Numbered from the stretch's first letter, positions 33,735-45,174 are shown. The stretch: DNA of 64,000 nucleotides from Phytobacter palmae (GCA_900112785.1 FONB01000003.1:62001-126000), one strand, 5' to 3'. Program-made: numbers and translations. Notes: generated by a model not told the origin, from the sequence alone.

Positions 33735-36449
33735 ATGACAGATGTAACCGTAAAAACGCTGGCCGCTGAGATTCAGACCTCTGTGGACCGCCTGGTACAG
33801 CAATTTGCTGATGCAGGGATCCGCAAGTCCGCTGAAGACTCAGTGACGGCACAAGAAAAGCAGACGCTGTTAGCGCATCTGAACCGTGAACATGGCTCAG
33901 GTCCTGACAAGCTGACGTTGCAGCGCAAGACGCGCAGCACATTAAGTATTCAGGGCACCGGTGGGAAAAGTAAATCGGTGCAGATCGAAGTCCGTAAAAA
34001 GCGCACCTTTGTAAAACGCGATCCACAAGAGGCAGAACGTCTCGCAGCGGAAGAAGAGGCGAAGCGTGAAGCGGAGGAGAAGGCCCGTCGTGAAGCAGAG
34101 GAAGCTGCTAAGCGCGAAGCCGAGGAACAAGCCAAACGTGATGCCGAAGAAAGAGCGAAGCGTGAAGCGGATGAAAAAGCCAAACGCGAATCTGCTGATA
34201 AAGCAAAACGTGAAGCTGCGGAAAATAGCAAAGTGAGCAACCAACAATCTGACGAAATGACCAGGACAGCCCAGGGTGAAAAAGCCCGCCGTGAAGCTGA
34301 AGCGCAAGAACTTAAGCGCAAAGCGGAAGAGGAGGCTCGTCGTAAGCTGGAAGAAAATGCGCGTCGCGTAGCGGAAGAAGCTCGTCGCATGGCTGAGGAA
34401 AACGAATCCCGTTGGAATGCCAGCAGCGATAAAGAAGAAGAAAGCAGCGACTATCATGTAACCACTTCTCGCCATGCACGCCAGGCTGAGGACGATAGCG
34501 ACCGCGAAGTTGAAGGTGGTCGTGGTCGTGGTCGTAATGCGAAAGCGGCACGCCCAGCGAAAAAAGGCAACAAGCATGCCGAAAGCAAAGCCGATCGTGA
34601 AGAAGCCCGTGCTGCCATTCGCGGCGGTAAAGGCGGCAAACAGCGTAAAGGTTCTGCGCTGCAACAGAGCTTCCAGAAGCCTGTGCAGGCGGTTAACCGT
34701 GACGTTGTGATTGGTGAAACGCTGACTGTTGGCGAGCTGGCTAACAAAATGGCGGTGAAAGGTTCTCAGGTCATCAAAGCGATGATGAAACTGGGTGCAA
34801 TGGCCACCATCAACCAGGTCATCGACCAGGAAACCGCGCAGCTTGTAGCCGAAGAGATGGGCCACAAAGTTATCCTCCGTCGTGAAAACGAACTGGAAGA
34901 AGCGGTAATGAGTGACCGTGATACGGGTGCTGCGGCTGAGCCGCGTGCGCCAGTCGTGACCATCATGGGGCATGTTGACCACGGTAAAACCTCTCTGCTG
35001 GATTACATTCGTTCAACGAAAGTAGCATCAGGCGAAGCGGGTGGTATCACCCAGCACATCGGTGCATACCACGTTGAAACCGAAAACGGCATGATCACCT
35101 TCCTGGATACCCCTGGCCACGCCGCGTTTACCGCAATGCGTGCACGTGGTGCGCAGGCAACGGATATCGTGGTTCTGGTTGTAGCGGCTGACGATGGCGT
35201 GATGCCGCAAACAATCGAAGCTATCCAGCACGCTAAAGCGGCGCAGGTACCGGTTGTTGTTGCAGTTAACAAGATCGATAAGCCAGAAGCGGATCCGGAT
35301 CGCGTTAAGAATGAATTGTCCCAGTACGGTGTTATGCCGGAAGAGTGGGGCGGCGAAAGCCAGTTCGTTCATGTATCAGCAAAAGCGGGTACCGGTATCG
35401 ACGAACTGCTTGATGCCATCCTGCTTCAGGCAGAGGTTCTTGAGCTGAAAGCTATCCGTACTGGTATGGCGAGCGGTGTTGTGATCGAATCCTTCCTGGA
35501 TAAAGGTCGTGGCCCGGTTGCTTCGGTGCTGGTACGCGAAGGTACTCTGCATAAAGGCGATATCGTTCTGTGTGGCTTTGAATATGGCCGCGTACGTGCG
35601 ATGCGTGATGAGCTCGGTCGTGAAGTTACCGAAGCGGGTCCGTCTATTCCGGTTGAAATCCTCGGCCTGTCTGGTGTTCCGGCAGCGGGTGATGAGGCGA
35701 CTGTTGTTCGTGACGAGAAGAAAGCTCGTGAAGTTGCTCTGTATCGTCAGGGTAAATTCCGCGAAGTCAAACTGGCGCGTCAGCAGAAATCCAAACTGGA
35801 AAATATGTTCGCCAACATGACCGAAGGCGAAGTTCACGAAGTGAACGTCGTTCTGAAAGCGGATGTTCAGGGCTCTGTGGAAGCAATCACCGATTCTCTG
35901 CTGAAACTGTCTACCGACGAAGTGAAAGTGAAGATTGTAGGTTCTGGTGTCGGTGGTATCACCGAAACCGATGCTACGCTGGCCACGGCTTCGAACGCCA
36001 TCCTGGTTGGCTTTAACGTTCGTGCTGACGCCTCTGCGCGCCGTGTGATCGAAGCCGAAGGACTGGATCTGCGTTACTACTCCGTCATCTATAACCTGAT
36101 CGACGAAGTGAAAGCAGCAATGAGCGGCATGCTGTCTCCGGAGCTGAAACAGCAGATCATTGGTCTGGCAGAAGTTCGCGATGTGTTCAAATCACCGAAA
36201 TTCGGTGCGATTGCGGGCTGTATGGTTACGGAAGGTACGATTAAACGTCATAACCCAATCCGCGTTCTGCGTGACAACGTGGTTATCTATGAAGGCGAGC
36301 TGGAATCTCTGCGCCGCTTCAAAGATGATGTTAACGAAGTCCGTAACGGCATGGAGTGTGGTATCGGCGTGAAGAACTACAACGACGTTCGCGTTGGCGA
36401 TATGATCGAAGTGTTCGAAATTATCGAGATCCAACGCAGCATCGACTAA
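33735..36449 (+). CDS. infB: Translation initiation factor IF2
   Basis: GTPase that places fMet-tRNA on the ribosome. It has 904 residues, about 14 more than E. coli; the extra length is in the Ala/Glu/Lys/Arg-rich N-terminal region (about residues 97-225), a long charged helix with repeated AKREAEE-like units. G1 is [10 protein letters not shown]3 DTPGHA, G4 NKID. Internal starts for shorter forms are conserved: GTG at 34233 (residue 167) and ATG at 34257 (residue 175), corresponding to IF2-2 and IF2-3. Confidence 0.98.
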   Translation: MTDVTVKTLAAEIQTSVDRLVQQFADAGIRKSAEDSVTAQEKQTLLAHLNREHGSGPDKLTLQRKTRSTLSIQGTGGKSKSVQIEVRKKRTFVKRDPQEAERLAAEEEAKREAEEKARREAEEAAKREAEEQAKRDAEERAKREADEKAKRESADKAKREAAENSKVSNQQSDEMTRTAQGEKARREAEAQELKRKAEEEARRKLEENARRVAEEARRMAEENESRWNASSDKEEESSDYHVTTSRHARQAEDDSDREVEGGRGRGRNAKAARPAKKGNKHAESKADREEARAAIRGGKGGKQRKGSALQQSFQKPVQAVNRDVVIGETLTVGELANKMAVKGSQVIKAMMKLGAMATINQVIDQETAQLVAEEMGHKVILRRENELEEAVMSDRDTGAAAEPRAPVVTIMGHVDHGKTSLLDYIRSTKVASGEAGGITQHIGAYHVETENGMITFLDTPGHAAFTAMRARGAQATDIVVLVVAADDGVMPQTIEAIQHAKAAQVPVVVAVNKIDKPEADPDRVKNELSQYGVMPEEWGGESQFVHVSAKAGTGIDELLDAILLQAEVLELKAIRTGMASGVVIESFLDKGRGPVASVLVREGTLHKGDIVLCGFEYGRVRAMRDELGREVTEAGPSIPVEILGLSGVPAAGDEATVVRDEKKAREVALYRQGKFREVKLARQQKSKLENMFANMTEGEVHEVNVVLKADVQGSVEAITDSLLKLSTDEVKVKIVGSGVGGITETDATLATASNAILVGFNVRADASARRVIEAEGLDLRYYSVIYNLIDEVKAAMSGMLSPELKQQIIGLAEVRDVFKSPKFGAIAGCMVTEGTIKRHNPIRVLRDNVVIYEGELESLRRFKDDVNEVRNGMECGIGVKNYNDVRVGDMIEVFEIIEIQRSID

Positions 36450-36471
36450 TCCCGTTGGGATAAGTCCATAA

Positions 36472-36502
36472 GTAGGCCGGGATCGCCTCGCGCCACCCGG
36501 CA
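36472..36502. repeat. REP-like palindrome between infB and rbfA
   Basis: GTAGGCCGGGATCGCCTCGC followed by GCCACCCGGC resembles the repetitive extragenic palindromes of enterobacteria: GCCGGG and CCCGGC arms with an inner imperfect stem. Confidence 0.65.
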
Positions 36503-36510
36503 ATAATTTT

Positions 36511-36535
36511 AAAAAGGGGCTTTAGCCCCTTTTTT
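36511..36535 (+). terminator. Terminator-like hairpin between infB and rbfA
   Basis: AAAAAGGGGC and GCCCCTTTTTT pair around TTTA. It ends 17 nt before the rbfA start and includes a full T-run, so it should attenuate read-through from infB to rbfA. Confidence 0.85.
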
Positions 36536-36551
36536 GTCTGGAGAATTTATT

Positions 36552-36953
36552 ATGGCGAAAGAATTTGGTCGCCCACAACGCGTAGCCCAGGAGATGCAGA
36601 AAGAAATCGCCATCATCCTGCAGCGCGAAATTAAAGACCCTCGCGTTGGTATGATGACCACCGTATCGGGCGTTGAAGTCTCTCGCGATCTGGCCTATGC
36701 CAAAGTGTTCGTTACTTTCCTGAACGACAAAGATGAAGCCGCTGTTAAAGCGGGCATCAAAGCGCTTCAGGAAGCATCCGGTTTCATCCGTACGCTGCTC
36801 GGCAAAGCTATGCGCCTGCGTATCGTGCCGGAACTGACCTTCTTCTACGACAACTCACTGGTAGAAGGGATGCGCATGTCCAACCTCGTTACCAGCGTGG
36901 TGAAACATGACGAAGAGCGTCGTGTAAACCCGGACGACAGCAAGGAGGACTGA
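36552..36953 (+). CDS. rbfA: RbfA, 30S ribosome-binding factor
   Basis: A KH-fold protein of 133 residues needed for late 16S rRNA processing and cold growth. It starts [20 protein letters not shown] at 36552; an upstream in-frame ATG at 36534 falls in the terminator T-run region. Its stop overlaps the truB start by one base (TGATG). Confidence 0.97.
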   Translation: MAKEFGRPQRVAQEMQKEIAIILQREIKDPRVGMMTTVSGVEVSRDLAYAKVFVTFLNDKDEAAVKAGIKALQEASGFIRTLLGKAMRLRIVPELTFFYDNSLVEGMRMSNLVTSVVKHDEERRVNPDDSKED

Positions 36954-37900
36954 TGAGTCGTCCTCGTCGTCGCGGTCGCGATGTGCATGGCGTGCTGTTG
37001 CTGGATAAACCGCAAGGCGCCTCCAGCAATGATGTACTGCAAAAAGTTAAACGTCTTTTTAATGCCAATCGCGCCGGGCACACCGGCGCATTGGATCCTC
37101 TGGCCACGGGCATGTTACCGATTTGTTTGGGAGAGGCGACAAAGTTCTCTCAGTATCTGCTGGATTCAGACAAACGTTACCGCGTAATTGCGAAGCTGGG
37201 CCTGCGCACAGATACGTCCGATGCTGATGGCCAAATTGTCGAAGAACGTCCGATCAATTTTAATGCTGAGCAACTGGCCGCAGCGTTGGATACCTTCCGT
37301 GGCAATACCGAACAGATACCCTCGATGTACTCTGCACTGAAATATCAGGGCAAAAAGCTGTATGAGTACGCGCGCCAGGGTATTGAGGTCCCGCGAGAAG
37401 CGCGGCCAATTACGGTGTATGAACTGTTGTTCATACGTCACGAAGGCGATGAACTGGAACTGGAAGTTCACTGCTCGAAAGGCACTTACATTCGCACAAT
37501 TATTGATGATCTGGGCGAGAAACTGGGCTGCGGCGCACATGTGATATATCTGCGTCGCCTGGCGGTCAGTAAATATCCTGCCGAGCGAATGGTCACGCTG
37601 GAACAACTACATGACCTGGTTGCGCAAGCCGGGCAGCGTGATATTCCTGCGGCCCAATTACTTGATCCGTTGTTAATGCCTATGGATAGCCCGGCAGCTG
37701 ATTATCCGGTTGTTAACCTTCCGCTGGCCTCATCAGTGTACTTTCGCAACGGTAATCCTGTGCGAACCACCGGTACGCCCCATGAGGGGCTGGTGCGTGT
37801 TACCGAAGGTGAAGAGGCCAAATTTATCGGTATGGGTGAAATGGATGACGAAGGGCGTGTTGCTCCGCGTCGACTGGTGGTTGAGTACCCGCCAGCCTAA
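36953..37900 (+). CDS. truB: TruB, tRNA pseudouridine-55 synthase
   Basis: Makes the universal pseudouridine 55 in the T loop of tRNAs. The catalytic Asp48 is in [16 protein letters not shown]. The C-terminal PUA-like part (about 250-315) is present. Its 315 residues are one more than E. coli. The start overlaps rbfA. Confidence 0.97.
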   Translation: MSRPRRRGRDVHGVLLLDKPQGASSNDVLQKVKRLFNANRAGHTGALDPLATGMLPICLGEATKFSQYLLDSDKRYRVIAKLGLRTDTSDADGQIVEERPINFNAEQLAAALDTFRGNTEQIPSMYSALKYQGKKLYEYARQGIEVPREARPITVYELLFIRHEGDELELEVHCSKGTYIRTIIDDLGEKLGCGAHVIYLRRLAVSKYPAERMVTLEQLHDLVAQAGQRDIPAAQLLDPLLMPMDSPAADYPVVNLPLASSVYFRNGNPVRTTGTPHEGLVRVTEGEEAKFIGMGEMDDEGRVAPRRLVVEYPPA

Positions 37901-37908
37901 GCCTCATC

Positions 37909-37937
37909 TTGCGATAACCAGCCACTGAGAGTAGAAT
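37909..37937 (+). promoter_or_regulatory. Sigma-70 promoter of rpsO
   Basis: TTGCGA at 37909-37914 and TAGAAT at 37932-37937, spaced 17 bp, lie about 108 nt before the rpsO start, the expected place for the rpsO promoter. Confidence 0.8.
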
Positions 37938-37943
37938 ATTGGC

Positions 37944-38314
<371 letters not shown>

Positions 38315-38331
38315 TTCTTGCGAGTTTCAAG

Positions 38332-38356
38332 AAAGGGGCCGTAAGGCCCCTTTTTT
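38332..38356. terminator. Terminator of rpsO
   Basis: AAAGGGGCC and GGCCCCTTTTTT form a stem around GTAA. In E. coli this terminator lets part of the transcription continue into pnp. On the minus strand the same hairpin is followed by TTTC, so it could also end an antisense RNA. Confidence 0.9.
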
Positions 38357-38373
38357 CAACCAGACGGCAGTAA

Positions 38374-38403
38374 TTGACAGTACAATAATGTATTGTTGTT
38401 ATA
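38374..38403 (+). promoter_or_regulatory. Promoter of pnp
   Basis: TTGACA at 38374-38379 is consensus; the best -10 is GTTATA at 38398-38403, spaced 18 bp. It lies about 160 nt before the pnp start, leaving a long leader. Confidence 0.6.
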
Positions 38404-38510
38404 AATGATCTTCGTTGCAGAGGTTCGCGCGGCTAATGAGAGGCTTTACCCACAAGAGCGGGGTTAGGGTTGTCATTAGTCGCGAGGATGCAGGAAGATC
38501 GGGTTTAAAC

Positions 38511-38535
38511 GACAGCATTCCTGTGGTTTGCTGTC
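38511..38535 (+). promoter_or_regulatory. Stem-loop in pnp leader (RNase III autocontrol region)
   Basis: GACAGC and GCTGTC pair around a 13-nt loop, about 30 nt before the pnp start. E. coli PNPase controls its own mRNA after RNase III cuts a stem in this leader; this hairpin is in the matching place. Confidence 0.55.
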
Positions 38536-38564
38536 ATTCATCAAGATTAAGAAAGGATAATATT

Positions 38565-40700
38565 TTGCTTAATCCGATCGTTCGTAAGTTCCAGTACGGC
38601 CAACATACCGTTACGCTGGAAACCGGCATGATGGCGCGTCAGGCGACAGCGGCTGTTATGGTTAGCATGGATGACACTGCGGTATTTGTTACCGTTGTGG
38701 GTGCTAAAAAAGCTAAACCGGGCCAGGATTTCTTCCCGTTAACGGTTAACTATCAAGAGCGTACCTACGCTGCTGGTAAAATTCCGGGTGGCTTCTTCCG
38801 TCGTGAAGGCCGTCCAAGCGAAGGCGAAACCCTGATCGCGCGTCTGATTGACCGCCCGGTTCGTCCTCTGTTCCCCGAAGGCTTCGTTAACGAAGTTCAG
38901 GTTATTGCAACCGTGGTTTCCGTTAACCCGCAGGTTAACCCGGATATCGTTTCTATGATTGGTGCTTCCGCGGCACTGTCTCTGTCAGGTATTCCGTTCA
39001 ATGGCCCGATTGGCGCAGCGCGCGTGGGTTACATTAACGATCAATACGTACTTAACCCGACTCAGGAAGAACTGAAATCCAGTAAGCTGGATCTGGTTGT
39101 AGCAGGTACCGAAGGTGCGGTACTGATGGTTGAGTCCGAAGCTGAATTGCTGAGCGAAGACCAGATGCTGGGCGCGGTCGTATTTGGCCACGAACAGCAG
39201 CAGGTTGTTATCCAGGCCATCAATGATCTGGTAAAAGAAGCGGGCAAACCGCGTTGGGACTGGCAGCCGGAAGCCGTCAACGAAGCGCTGAACGCGCGCG
39301 TTGCTGCTCTGGCAGAAGCGCGTCTGAGCGATGCTTACCGTATCACTGACAAACAAGAGCGTTATGCTCAGGTTGATGTCATTAAATCTGACGTTATTGC
39401 TGCGCTGGTTGCAGAAGATGAAACCCTGGACGCTAACGAGCTGGGCGACATTCTGCATGCTATCGAGAAAAATGTTGTTCGTAGCCGCGTACTGGCTGGC
39501 GAACCGCGTATCGATGGTCGCGAAAAAGACATGATCCGTGGTCTGGATGTGCGTACTGGCGTATTGCCGCGTACTCACGGTTCCGCGCTGTTTACCCGTG
39601 GTGAAACTCAGGCTCTGGTTACTGCAACGCTCGGTACTGCCCGCGATGCCCAGATCATTGATGAACTGATGGGTGAGCGCACTGATACCTTCCTGTTCCA
39701 CTATAACTTCCCTCCGTATTCTGTAGGGGAAACCGGTATGGTCGGCTCGCCGAAACGTCGTGAAATTGGTCACGGTCGTCTGGCGAAACGCGGCGTGCTG
39801 GCTGTTATGCCTGAAATGGAAAAATTCCCGTATACCGTTCGCGTGGTATCTGAAATCACCGAATCCAACGGTTCTTCTTCCATGGCTTCCGTGTGCGGTG
39901 CTTCTCTGGCGCTGATGGACGCTGGCGTGCCGATCAAAGCGGCCGTTGCGGGTATCGCGATGGGTCTGGTGAAAGAAGGCGACAACTTCGTTGTTCTTTC
40001 TGACATTCTGGGCGATGAAGATCACCTGGGCGATATGGACTTCAAAGTTGCGGGTTCCCGCGATGGTATCTCTGCACTGCAGATGGATATCAAAATTGAA
40101 GGCATCACCAAAGAGATCATGCAGGTTGCGCTGAATCAGGCGAAAGGTGCTCGTCTGCACATCCTGAGCGTAATGGAACAGGCGATCAACGCGCCGCGCG
40201 GCGACATCTCTGAATTCGCACCGCGTATCCACACCATTAAGATCAATCCGGACAAAATCAAAGACGTCATCGGTAAAGGTGGCTCTGTTATCCGTGCGTT
40301 GACCGAAGAGACCGGCACTACCATCGAAATCGAAGATGACGGTACCGTTAAAATTGCCGCGACCGATGGCGATAAAGCAAAACATGCTATTCGTCGTATC
40401 GAAGAGATCACTGCGGAAATCGAAGTCGGCCGTGTCTATAACGGTAAAGTAACTCGCATTGTCGACTTTGGCGCGTTTGTTGCCATTGGCGGCGGGAAAG
40501 AAGGTCTGGTTCACATCTCTCAGATCGCTGACAAGCGTGTTGAGAAAGTGACCGACTACCTGCAGATGGGTCAGGAAATTCCGGTGAAAGTTCTGGAAGT
40601 TGATCGCCAGGGCCGTATTCGTCTGAGTATTAAAGAAGCCACTGAACAAACTCAGCCTGAAGCAGCGCCGGAAGCGCCGCAAGCAGAGCAGGGCGAGTAA
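38565..40700 (+). CDS. pnp: Polynucleotide phosphorylase
   Basis: 3'-5' phosphorolytic exoribonuclease of the degradosome, 711 residues. It has two RNase PH domains, a linking helical domain, then KH ([20 protein letters not shown], about residues 560-590) and S1 ([23 protein letters not shown], about 625-690). The start is TTG at 38565, giving [12 protein letters not shown] as in E. coli; the open frame reaches back to 38415 through the leader. The tail is Glu/Ala/Gln rich. Confidence 0.98.
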   Translation: MLNPIVRKFQYGQHTVTLETGMMARQATAAVMVSMDDTAVFVTVVGAKKAKPGQDFFPLTVNYQERTYAAGKIPGGFFRREGRPSEGETLIARLIDRPVRPLFPEGFVNEVQVIATVVSVNPQVNPDIVSMIGASAALSLSGIPFNGPIGAARVGYINDQYVLNPTQEELKSSKLDLVVAGTEGAVLMVESEAELLSEDQMLGAVVFGHEQQQVVIQAINDLVKEAGKPRWDWQPEAVNEALNARVAALAEARLSDAYRITDKQERYAQVDVIKSDVIAALVAEDETLDANELGDILHAIEKNVVRSRVLAGEPRIDGREKDMIRGLDVRTGVLPRTHGSALFTRGETQALVTATLGTARDAQIIDELMGERTDTFLFHYNFPPYSVGETGMVGSPKRREIGHGRLAKRGVLAVMPEMEKFPYTVRVVSEITESNGSSSMASVCGASLALMDAGVPIKAAVAGIAMGLVKEGDNFVVLSDILGDEDHLGDMDFKVAGSRDGISALQMDIKIEGITKEIMQVALNQAKGARLHILSVMEQAINAPRGDISEFAPRIHTIKINPDKIKDVIGKGGSVIRALTEETGTTIEIEDDGTVKIAATDGDKAKHAIRRIEEITAEIEVGRVYNGKVTRIVDFGAFVAIGGGKEGLVHISQIADKRVEKVTDYLQMGQEIPVKVLEVDRQGRIRLSIKEATEQTQPEAAPEAPQAEQGE

Positions 40701-40711
40701 AATGGTGTTTG

Positions 40712-40735
40712 CCCTCCGCGTAAGCGGAGGGTTAT
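40712..40735 (+). terminator. Terminator-like hairpin after pnp
   Basis: CCCTCCGC and GCGGAGGG pair around GTAA, then TTATTTAT. The T-run is interrupted, so partial read-through to nlpI is likely, as known in E. coli. Confidence 0.7.
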
Positions 40736-40808
40736 TTATCTGGCAGGACGCCGTGTTTGCAGCCGGGGGACAGGACGTTCATCCAATTGTTGTCTTCGGG
40801 AGTGGGAA

Positions 40809-41693
40809 ATGAAGCCTTTTTTGCGCTGGTGTTTCGTTGCGACAGCTTTAACGCTGGCAGGATGCAGCAACTCTGCCTGGCGTAAGAGCGAAGTCCTCGC
40901 GGTGCCATTGCAACCGACTTTGCAGCAAGAAGTGATTCTGGCGCGCATGGAACAAATTCTTGCCAGTCGGGCTTTATCCGATGATGAACGCGCACAGCTT
41001 TTATATGAGCGCGGAGTATTGTATGATAGTCTTGGTTTGAGAGCACTGGCGCGAAATGATTTTTCACAAGCGCTGGCTATCCGACCTGATATGCCCGAAG
41101 TATTCAATTACTTAGGCATTTATTTAACGCAGGCAGGCAATTTTGATGCTGCCTATGAAGCGTTTGATTCTGTACTTGAGCTTGATCCAACTTACAACTA
41201 CGCGCACTTGAATCGCGGTATCGCATTATATTACGGCGGTCGCGATAAGTTAGCGCAAGATGATCTGCTGGCGTTTTATCAAGACGATCCCAATGACCCT
41301 TTCCGGAGTCTGTGGCTTTACATCGTTGAGCGGAAGCTCGATGAGAAGCAGGCTAAAGAAGCGCTGAAACAACGCTTCGAAAAATCGGGCAAAGAGCAAT
41401 GGGGATGGAACATTGTCGAGTTCTACCTTGGCGATATTAGCGAACAAGAGCTAATGAACCGCCTGAAGGCAGACGCAACGGATAACACCTCGCTCGCTGA
41501 GCATCTCAGTGAAACCAACTTCTATTTAGGTAAGTACTACCTAAGTCTGGGGGAAAAGGACAGCGCTGCGGCTCTGTTCAAATTAGCGGTGGCTAACAAC
41601 GTTCATAATTTTGTTGAGCACCGTTATGCATTGTTGGAATTAGCGCTCTTGGGCCAGGAGCAAGATGACCTGGCAGAATCGGACCAGCAATAG
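40809..41693 (+). CDS. nlpI: NlpI, TPR outer-membrane lipoprotein
   Basis: An adaptor lipoprotein of 294 residues that brings the protease Prc to MepS and scaffolds peptidoglycan hydrolases. The signal peptide ends in a lipobox LAGC with Cys at about residue 19. TPR repeats follow ([58 protein letters not shown]). It lies downstream of pnp. Confidence 0.97.
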   Translation: MKPFLRWCFVATALTLAGCSNSAWRKSEVLAVPLQPTLQQEVILARMEQILASRALSDDERAQLLYERGVLYDSLGLRALARNDFSQALAIRPDMPEVFNYLGIYLTQAGNFDAAYEAFDSVLELDPTYNYAHLNRGIALYYGGRDKLAQDDLLAFYQDDPNDPFRSLWLYIVERKLDEKQAKEALKQRFEKSGKEQWGWNIVEFYLGDISEQELMNRLKADATDNTSLAEHLSETNFYLGKYYLSLGEKDSAAALFKLAVANNVHNFVEHRYALLELALLGQEQDDLAESDQQ

Positions 41694-41800
41694 CTGACGT
41701 ACACATCAGCCCGTAATCATTATCTTGATTGCCATCACCTTCGCGGGTGAGGGCGTTGTTGTTCGTTAATACACCTACTTTGAGCCGGTTCACACTTTTA

Positions 41801-41881
41801 ATGAAAATTACCGAAAATTTTCACGATAAGTTATGTAGACTGGCCGCCATTAATATCGAGGCACACGTACTACATGGCTGA
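41801..41881 (+). CDS. yrbN: YrbN, 26-residue small protein overlapping deaD
   Basis: A short frame coding [20 protein letters not shown] and six more residues, matching the length and most of the sequence of E. coli YrbN as I recall it. It ends in ATGGCTGA, so its last 8 nt overlap the first codons of deaD. Translation of yrbN probably couples to or controls deaD initiation. Its ribosome site is weak (GAGCC region upstream). No other function is known. Confidence 0.8.
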   Translation: MKITENFHDKLCRLAAINIEAHVLHG

Positions 41882-43793
41882 ATTCGAAACCACTTTTGCA
41901 GATCTGGGCCTGAAGGCTCCTATCCTTGAAGCCCTTAACGATCTGGGTTACGAAAAACCATCTCCAATTCAGGCAGAGTGCATTCCGCATCTGCTGGGCG
42001 GTCGCGACGTTCTGGGTATGGCCCAGACGGGTAGCGGCAAAACCGCAGCGTTTTCATTACCGCTGCTGAACAATCTTGATCCTGAGCTGAAAGCACCGCA
42101 AATTCTGGTGCTGGCGCCGACCCGCGAACTGGCGGTTCAGGTTGCCGAAGCCATGACGGATTTCTCTAAACATATGCGCGGCGTGAACGTGGTTGCTCTT
42201 TATGGCGGCCAGCGTTATGACGTGCAGTTACGCGCACTGCGCCAGGGGCCACAGATTGTTGTGGGTACCCCGGGTCGTCTGCTTGACCACCTGAAACGCG
42301 GTACGCTGGATCTCTCTAAACTGAGCGGTCTGGTACTGGACGAAGCCGATGAAATGCTGCGTATGGGCTTCATCGAAGACGTTGAAACCATCATGGCAGA
42401 GATCCCGGACGGTCATCAGACCGCACTGTTCTCTGCAACCATGCCGGAAGCGATTCGCCGCATCACCCGCCGCTTTATGAAAGAGCCGCAGGAAGTGCGC
42501 ATTCAGTCCAGCGTGACCACGCGCCCGGACATCAGCCAGAGCTACTGGACGGTGTACGGCATGCGTAAAAACGAAGCGCTGGTACGTTTCCTGGAAGCAG
42601 AAGATTTTGATGCGGCGATCATTTTCGTTCGCACCAAGAATGCGACCCTGGAAGTGGCAGAAGCGCTGGAGCGTAGCGGTTATAACAGCGCTGCGCTGAA
42701 CGGCGACATGAACCAGGCCCTGCGTGAGCAGACTCTGGAGCGTCTGAAAGACGGTCGTCTGGATATCCTGATTGCAACCGACGTGGCAGCACGTGGGCTG
42801 GATGTTGAGCGTATCAGCCTGGTTGTGAACTATGACATCCCGATGGATTCCGAGTCTTACGTTCACCGTATCGGCCGTACCGGTCGTGCTGGTCGTGCTG
42901 GTCGTGCATTGCTGTTCGTTGAGAACCGCGAACGTCGTCTGCTGCGTAACATCGAACGCACCATGAAACTGACCATTCCGGAAGTTGAACTGCCGAATGC
43001 TGAGTTGCTGGGTAAACGCCGTCTGGAAAAATTCGCCGCGAAAGTACAGCAGCAACTGGAAAGCAGCGATCTGGATCAGTACCGCGCTCTGCTGGCTAAA
43101 ATGCAGCCGGAAGAAGAGCTGGATATCGAAACACTGGCCGCAGCACTGCTGAAAATGGCACAGGGCGAACGTCCGCTGATTCTGCCGCCGGATCCGGTTA
43201 TCGAACGTCGTCCGCGTCGTGAATTCCGCGACCGTGATGATCGCTTTGAGCGCCGTGGCGACCGCAACGATCGTGCTCCGCGTGGCGACCGTAACGGTGA
43301 AGATCGTCCACGTCGTGAACGTCGCGACGCGGGTGACATGGAGCTGTACCGCATTGAAGTGGGTCGTGATGATGGCGTTGAAGTTCGTCACATCGTTGGC
43401 GCGATCGCTAACGAAGGCGATATCAGCAGCCGTTACATCGGTAACATCAAGCTGTTCGCATCCCACTCTACCATCGAGCTGCCAAAAGGCATGCCGGGCG
43501 AAGTTCTGCAGCACTTTACTCGCACCCGCATTCTGAACAAGCCGATGAACATGCAGCTGCTGGGCGATGCTCAGCCTCGTCCTGAACGTGGTGAGCGCCG
43601 TGGTAACGGTGAGCGTCGCGAAGGTGGCCGCAGCTTCGGTGGTGGCGAACGTCGTGAAGGTGGTCGCAGCTTCGGTGGCGAACGTCGTGAAGGCGGTCGT
43701 GGTGAAGGCCGTAACTTCAGTGGTGAACGTCGCGCTCCGCGTCGTGACCGCGAAGAAGGCACCAGCAGCCGTCGTCGTTTCGGTGACGCATAA
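41874..43793 (+). CDS. deaD: DeaD (CsdA), cold-shock DEAD-box RNA helicase
   Basis: Helicase for 50S assembly and mRNA unwinding in the cold. It has 639 residues (E. coli 629). Motif I AQTGSGKT at 50-57, motif II LDEADEM, motif III SAT, and motif [16 protein letters not shown] are present. The RNA-binding domain (about 485-555, [21 protein letters not shown]) is flanked by Arg/Asp-rich linkers, and the tail is an Arg-Gly-rich repeat region with [11 protein letters not shown]-like units. The start lies in the end of yrbN. Confidence 0.98.
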   Translation: MAEFETTFADLGLKAPILEALNDLGYEKPSPIQAECIPHLLGGRDVLGMAQTGSGKTAAFSLPLLNNLDPELKAPQILVLAPTRELAVQVAEAMTDFSKHMRGVNVVALYGGQRYDVQLRALRQGPQIVVGTPGRLLDHLKRGTLDLSKLSGLVLDEADEMLRMGFIEDVETIMAEIPDGHQTALFSATMPEAIRRITRRFMKEPQEVRIQSSVTTRPDISQSYWTVYGMRKNEALVRFLEAEDFDAAIIFVRTKNATLEVAEALERSGYNSAALNGDMNQALREQTLERLKDGRLDILIATDVAARGLDVERISLVVNYDIPMDSESYVHRIGRTGRAGRAGRALLFVENRERRLLRNIERTMKLTIPEVELPNAELLGKRRLEKFAAKVQQQLESSDLDQYRALLAKMQPEEELDIETLAAALLKMAQGERPLILPPDPVIERRPRREFRDRDDRFERRGDRNDRAPRGDRNGEDRPRRERRDAGDMELYRIEVGRDDGVEVRHIVGAIANEGDISSRYIGNIKLFASHSTIELPKGMPGEVLQHFTRTRILNKPMNMQLLGDAQPRPERGERRGNGERREGGRSFGGGERREGGRSFGGERREGGRGEGRNFSGERRAPRRDREEGTSSRRRFGDA

Positions 43794-43836
43794 TCGCCCA
43801 GTAAGTCAGCTTTACACTTCGTAAAGTAATTGATAC

Positions 43837-43866
43837 AACCCCGATGCAAAACATCGGGGTTTCTTT
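43837..43866 (+). terminator. Terminator of deaD
   Basis: AACCCCGATG and CATCGGGGTT pair around CAAAA, followed by TCTTTT. It lies about 45 nt after the deaD stop. Confidence 0.88.
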
Positions 43867-43875
43867 TATCTGTTA

Positions 43876-43900
43876 TGTACTCTTGTACTGGTACAATGCA
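43876..43900 (+). promoter_or_regulatory. TrpR operator of mtr
   Basis: GTACTCTTGTACTGGTACA overlaps the promoter region of mtr and resembles the trp operator (paired GTACT / AGTAC-like half sites) and the E. coli mtr operator. Trp-bound TrpR represses mtr in E. coli. I could not confirm the TyrR boxes also known there. Confidence 0.65.
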
Positions 43901-43929
43901 TCGGTATTTTACCTTACTGGAGAAGAAAC

Positions 43930-45174
43930 ATGGCAACACTGACAACCACACAAGCGACTCCTTCGTTGCTTGCTGGTGTGGTGATTATTGGCGGTACGGT
44001 TATTGGCGCAGGAATGTTCTCACTGCCAGTTGTCATGTCAGGTGCGTGGTTCTTTTGGTCGATAGCGGCGCTGGTGTTCACCTGGTTTTGTATGTTGCAT
44101 TCCGGGCTAATGATTCTGGAAGCGAACCTCAATTACCGCATTGGTGCCAGCTTCGATACCATTACCAAAGATTTGCTGGGCAACGGCTGGAATGTGATTA
44201 ACGGTCTCTCCATCGCTTTTGTACTCTATATCCTGACCTATGCTTATATTTCAGCGAGCGGTTCCATTCTGCACCATACCTTTGCTGAGCTGTCGTTAAA
44301 TGTCCCTCCTCGCCTGGCAGGTCTTGGATTTGCGCTGCTGGTTGCGTTTATCGTCTGGCTCTCTACGCGCGCAGTAAGCCGGATGACGGCGATTGTGCTG
44401 GGGGCGAAAGTCATCACTTTCTTCCTGACCTTCGGCAGTTTGCTGGGACATGTTCAGCCTGCGACCTTGTTCAACGTGGCGGAAAGCAACGCATCTTATA
44501 CGCCGTATTTGCTGATGACCCTGCCTTTTTGTCTGGCGTCATTTGGCTACCATGGCAACGTACCAAGCCTGATGAAGTTCTATGGTAAAGATCCGCGCAC
44601 TATCGCGCGTTGCCTGGTATATGGCACGCTGCTGGCGCTGGCTCTGTATATGGTATGGCTGTTGGGCACCATGGGAAATATCCCACGACCCGAGTTTATC
44701 GGTATCGCGCAGAAGGGGGGCAATATTGATGTGCTGGTACAGGCCTTAAGCGGCGTGCTGAACAGCCGTAGCCTGGATCTGTTGCTGGTGGTCTTCTCCA
44801 ATTTTGCGGTGGCGAGTTCTTTCCTTGGTGTGACTCTGGGTCTGTTTGATTATCTGGCAGATCTGTTCGGCTTTGATGATTCGGCGCAGGGGCGTTTTAA
44901 GACGGCGCTGCTGACATTTCTGCCACCGATTGCCGGGGGGTTGTTATGGCCCAATGGCTTTCTTTATGCGATTGGCTATGCGGGGCTGGCTGCGACGATC
45001 TGGGCGGCAATAGTGCCAGCTTTGCTGGCCAGCGCATCGCGTAAACGTTTTGGCAGCCCACGTTTTCGCGTCTGGGGCGGCAAGCCAATGATTGCGTTGA
45101 TTCTCGTGTTTGGCGTGGGCAATGCGCTGGTGCATATGCTGTCGAGCTTTGATATGTTGCCGGTTTATCGCTAA
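43930..45174 (+). CDS. mtr: Mtr, high-affinity tryptophan permease
   Basis: Inner-membrane tryptophan/proton symporter of the aromatic amino acid permease family, 414 residues and about 11 helices. The first helix carries the conserved [37 protein letters not shown] is another family signature. A ribosome site GGAGAAG lies ahead of the ATG. It sits alone between deaD and yhbW. Confidence 0.97.
   Translation: MATLTTTQATPSLLAGVVIIGGTVIGAGMFSLPVVMSGAWFFWSIAALVFTWFCMLHSGLMILEANLNYRIGASFDTITKDLLGNGWNVINGLSIAFVLYILTYAYISASGSILHHTFAELSLNVPPRLAGLGFALLVAFIVWLSTRAVSRMTAIVLGAKVITFFLTFGSLLGHVQPATLFNVAESNASYTPYLLMTLPFCLASFGYHGNVPSLMKFYGKDPRTIARCLVYGTLLALALYMVWLLGTMGNIPRPEFIGIAQKGGNIDVLVQALSGVLNSRSLDLLLVVFSNFAVASSFLGVTLGLFDYLADLFGFDDSAQGRFKTALLTFLPPIAGGLLWPNGFLYAIGYAGLAATIWAAIVPALLASASRKRFGSPRFRVWGGKPMIALILVFGVGNALVHMLSSFDMLPVYR

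Larger units (their letters stand above)
38332..38535 (-). ncRNA. sraG: Possible SraG (PsrO) locus, antisense to pnp leader
   Basis: E. coli encodes the sRNA SraG in the rpsO-pnp gap on the strand opposite to both. Here the same gap exists, and the minus strand ends at the rpsO hairpin. I could not recall the SraG sequence well enough to confirm it, and the 5' limit is only a guess. Confidence 0.3.

Noticed and set aside
38985-40682. A 565-codon open frame on the minus strand opposite pnp.
   Set aside because: pnp is highly expressed and its codon bias leaves few stops in one antisense frame. The frame has no ribosome site or recognisable domain, and pnp is complete.
42228-43514. A 428-codon minus-strand open frame opposite deaD.
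   Set aside because: Same codon-bias effect; composition is rich in Thr, Gln and Phe from reversed common codons, with no domain.
43809-43826. CTTTAC/GTAAAG palindrome considered as a TyrR box for mtr.
   Set aside because: The half sites have the wrong polarity for TGTAAA-N6-TTTACA, and it lies directly after the deaD stop, before its terminator; more likely a simple hairpin.
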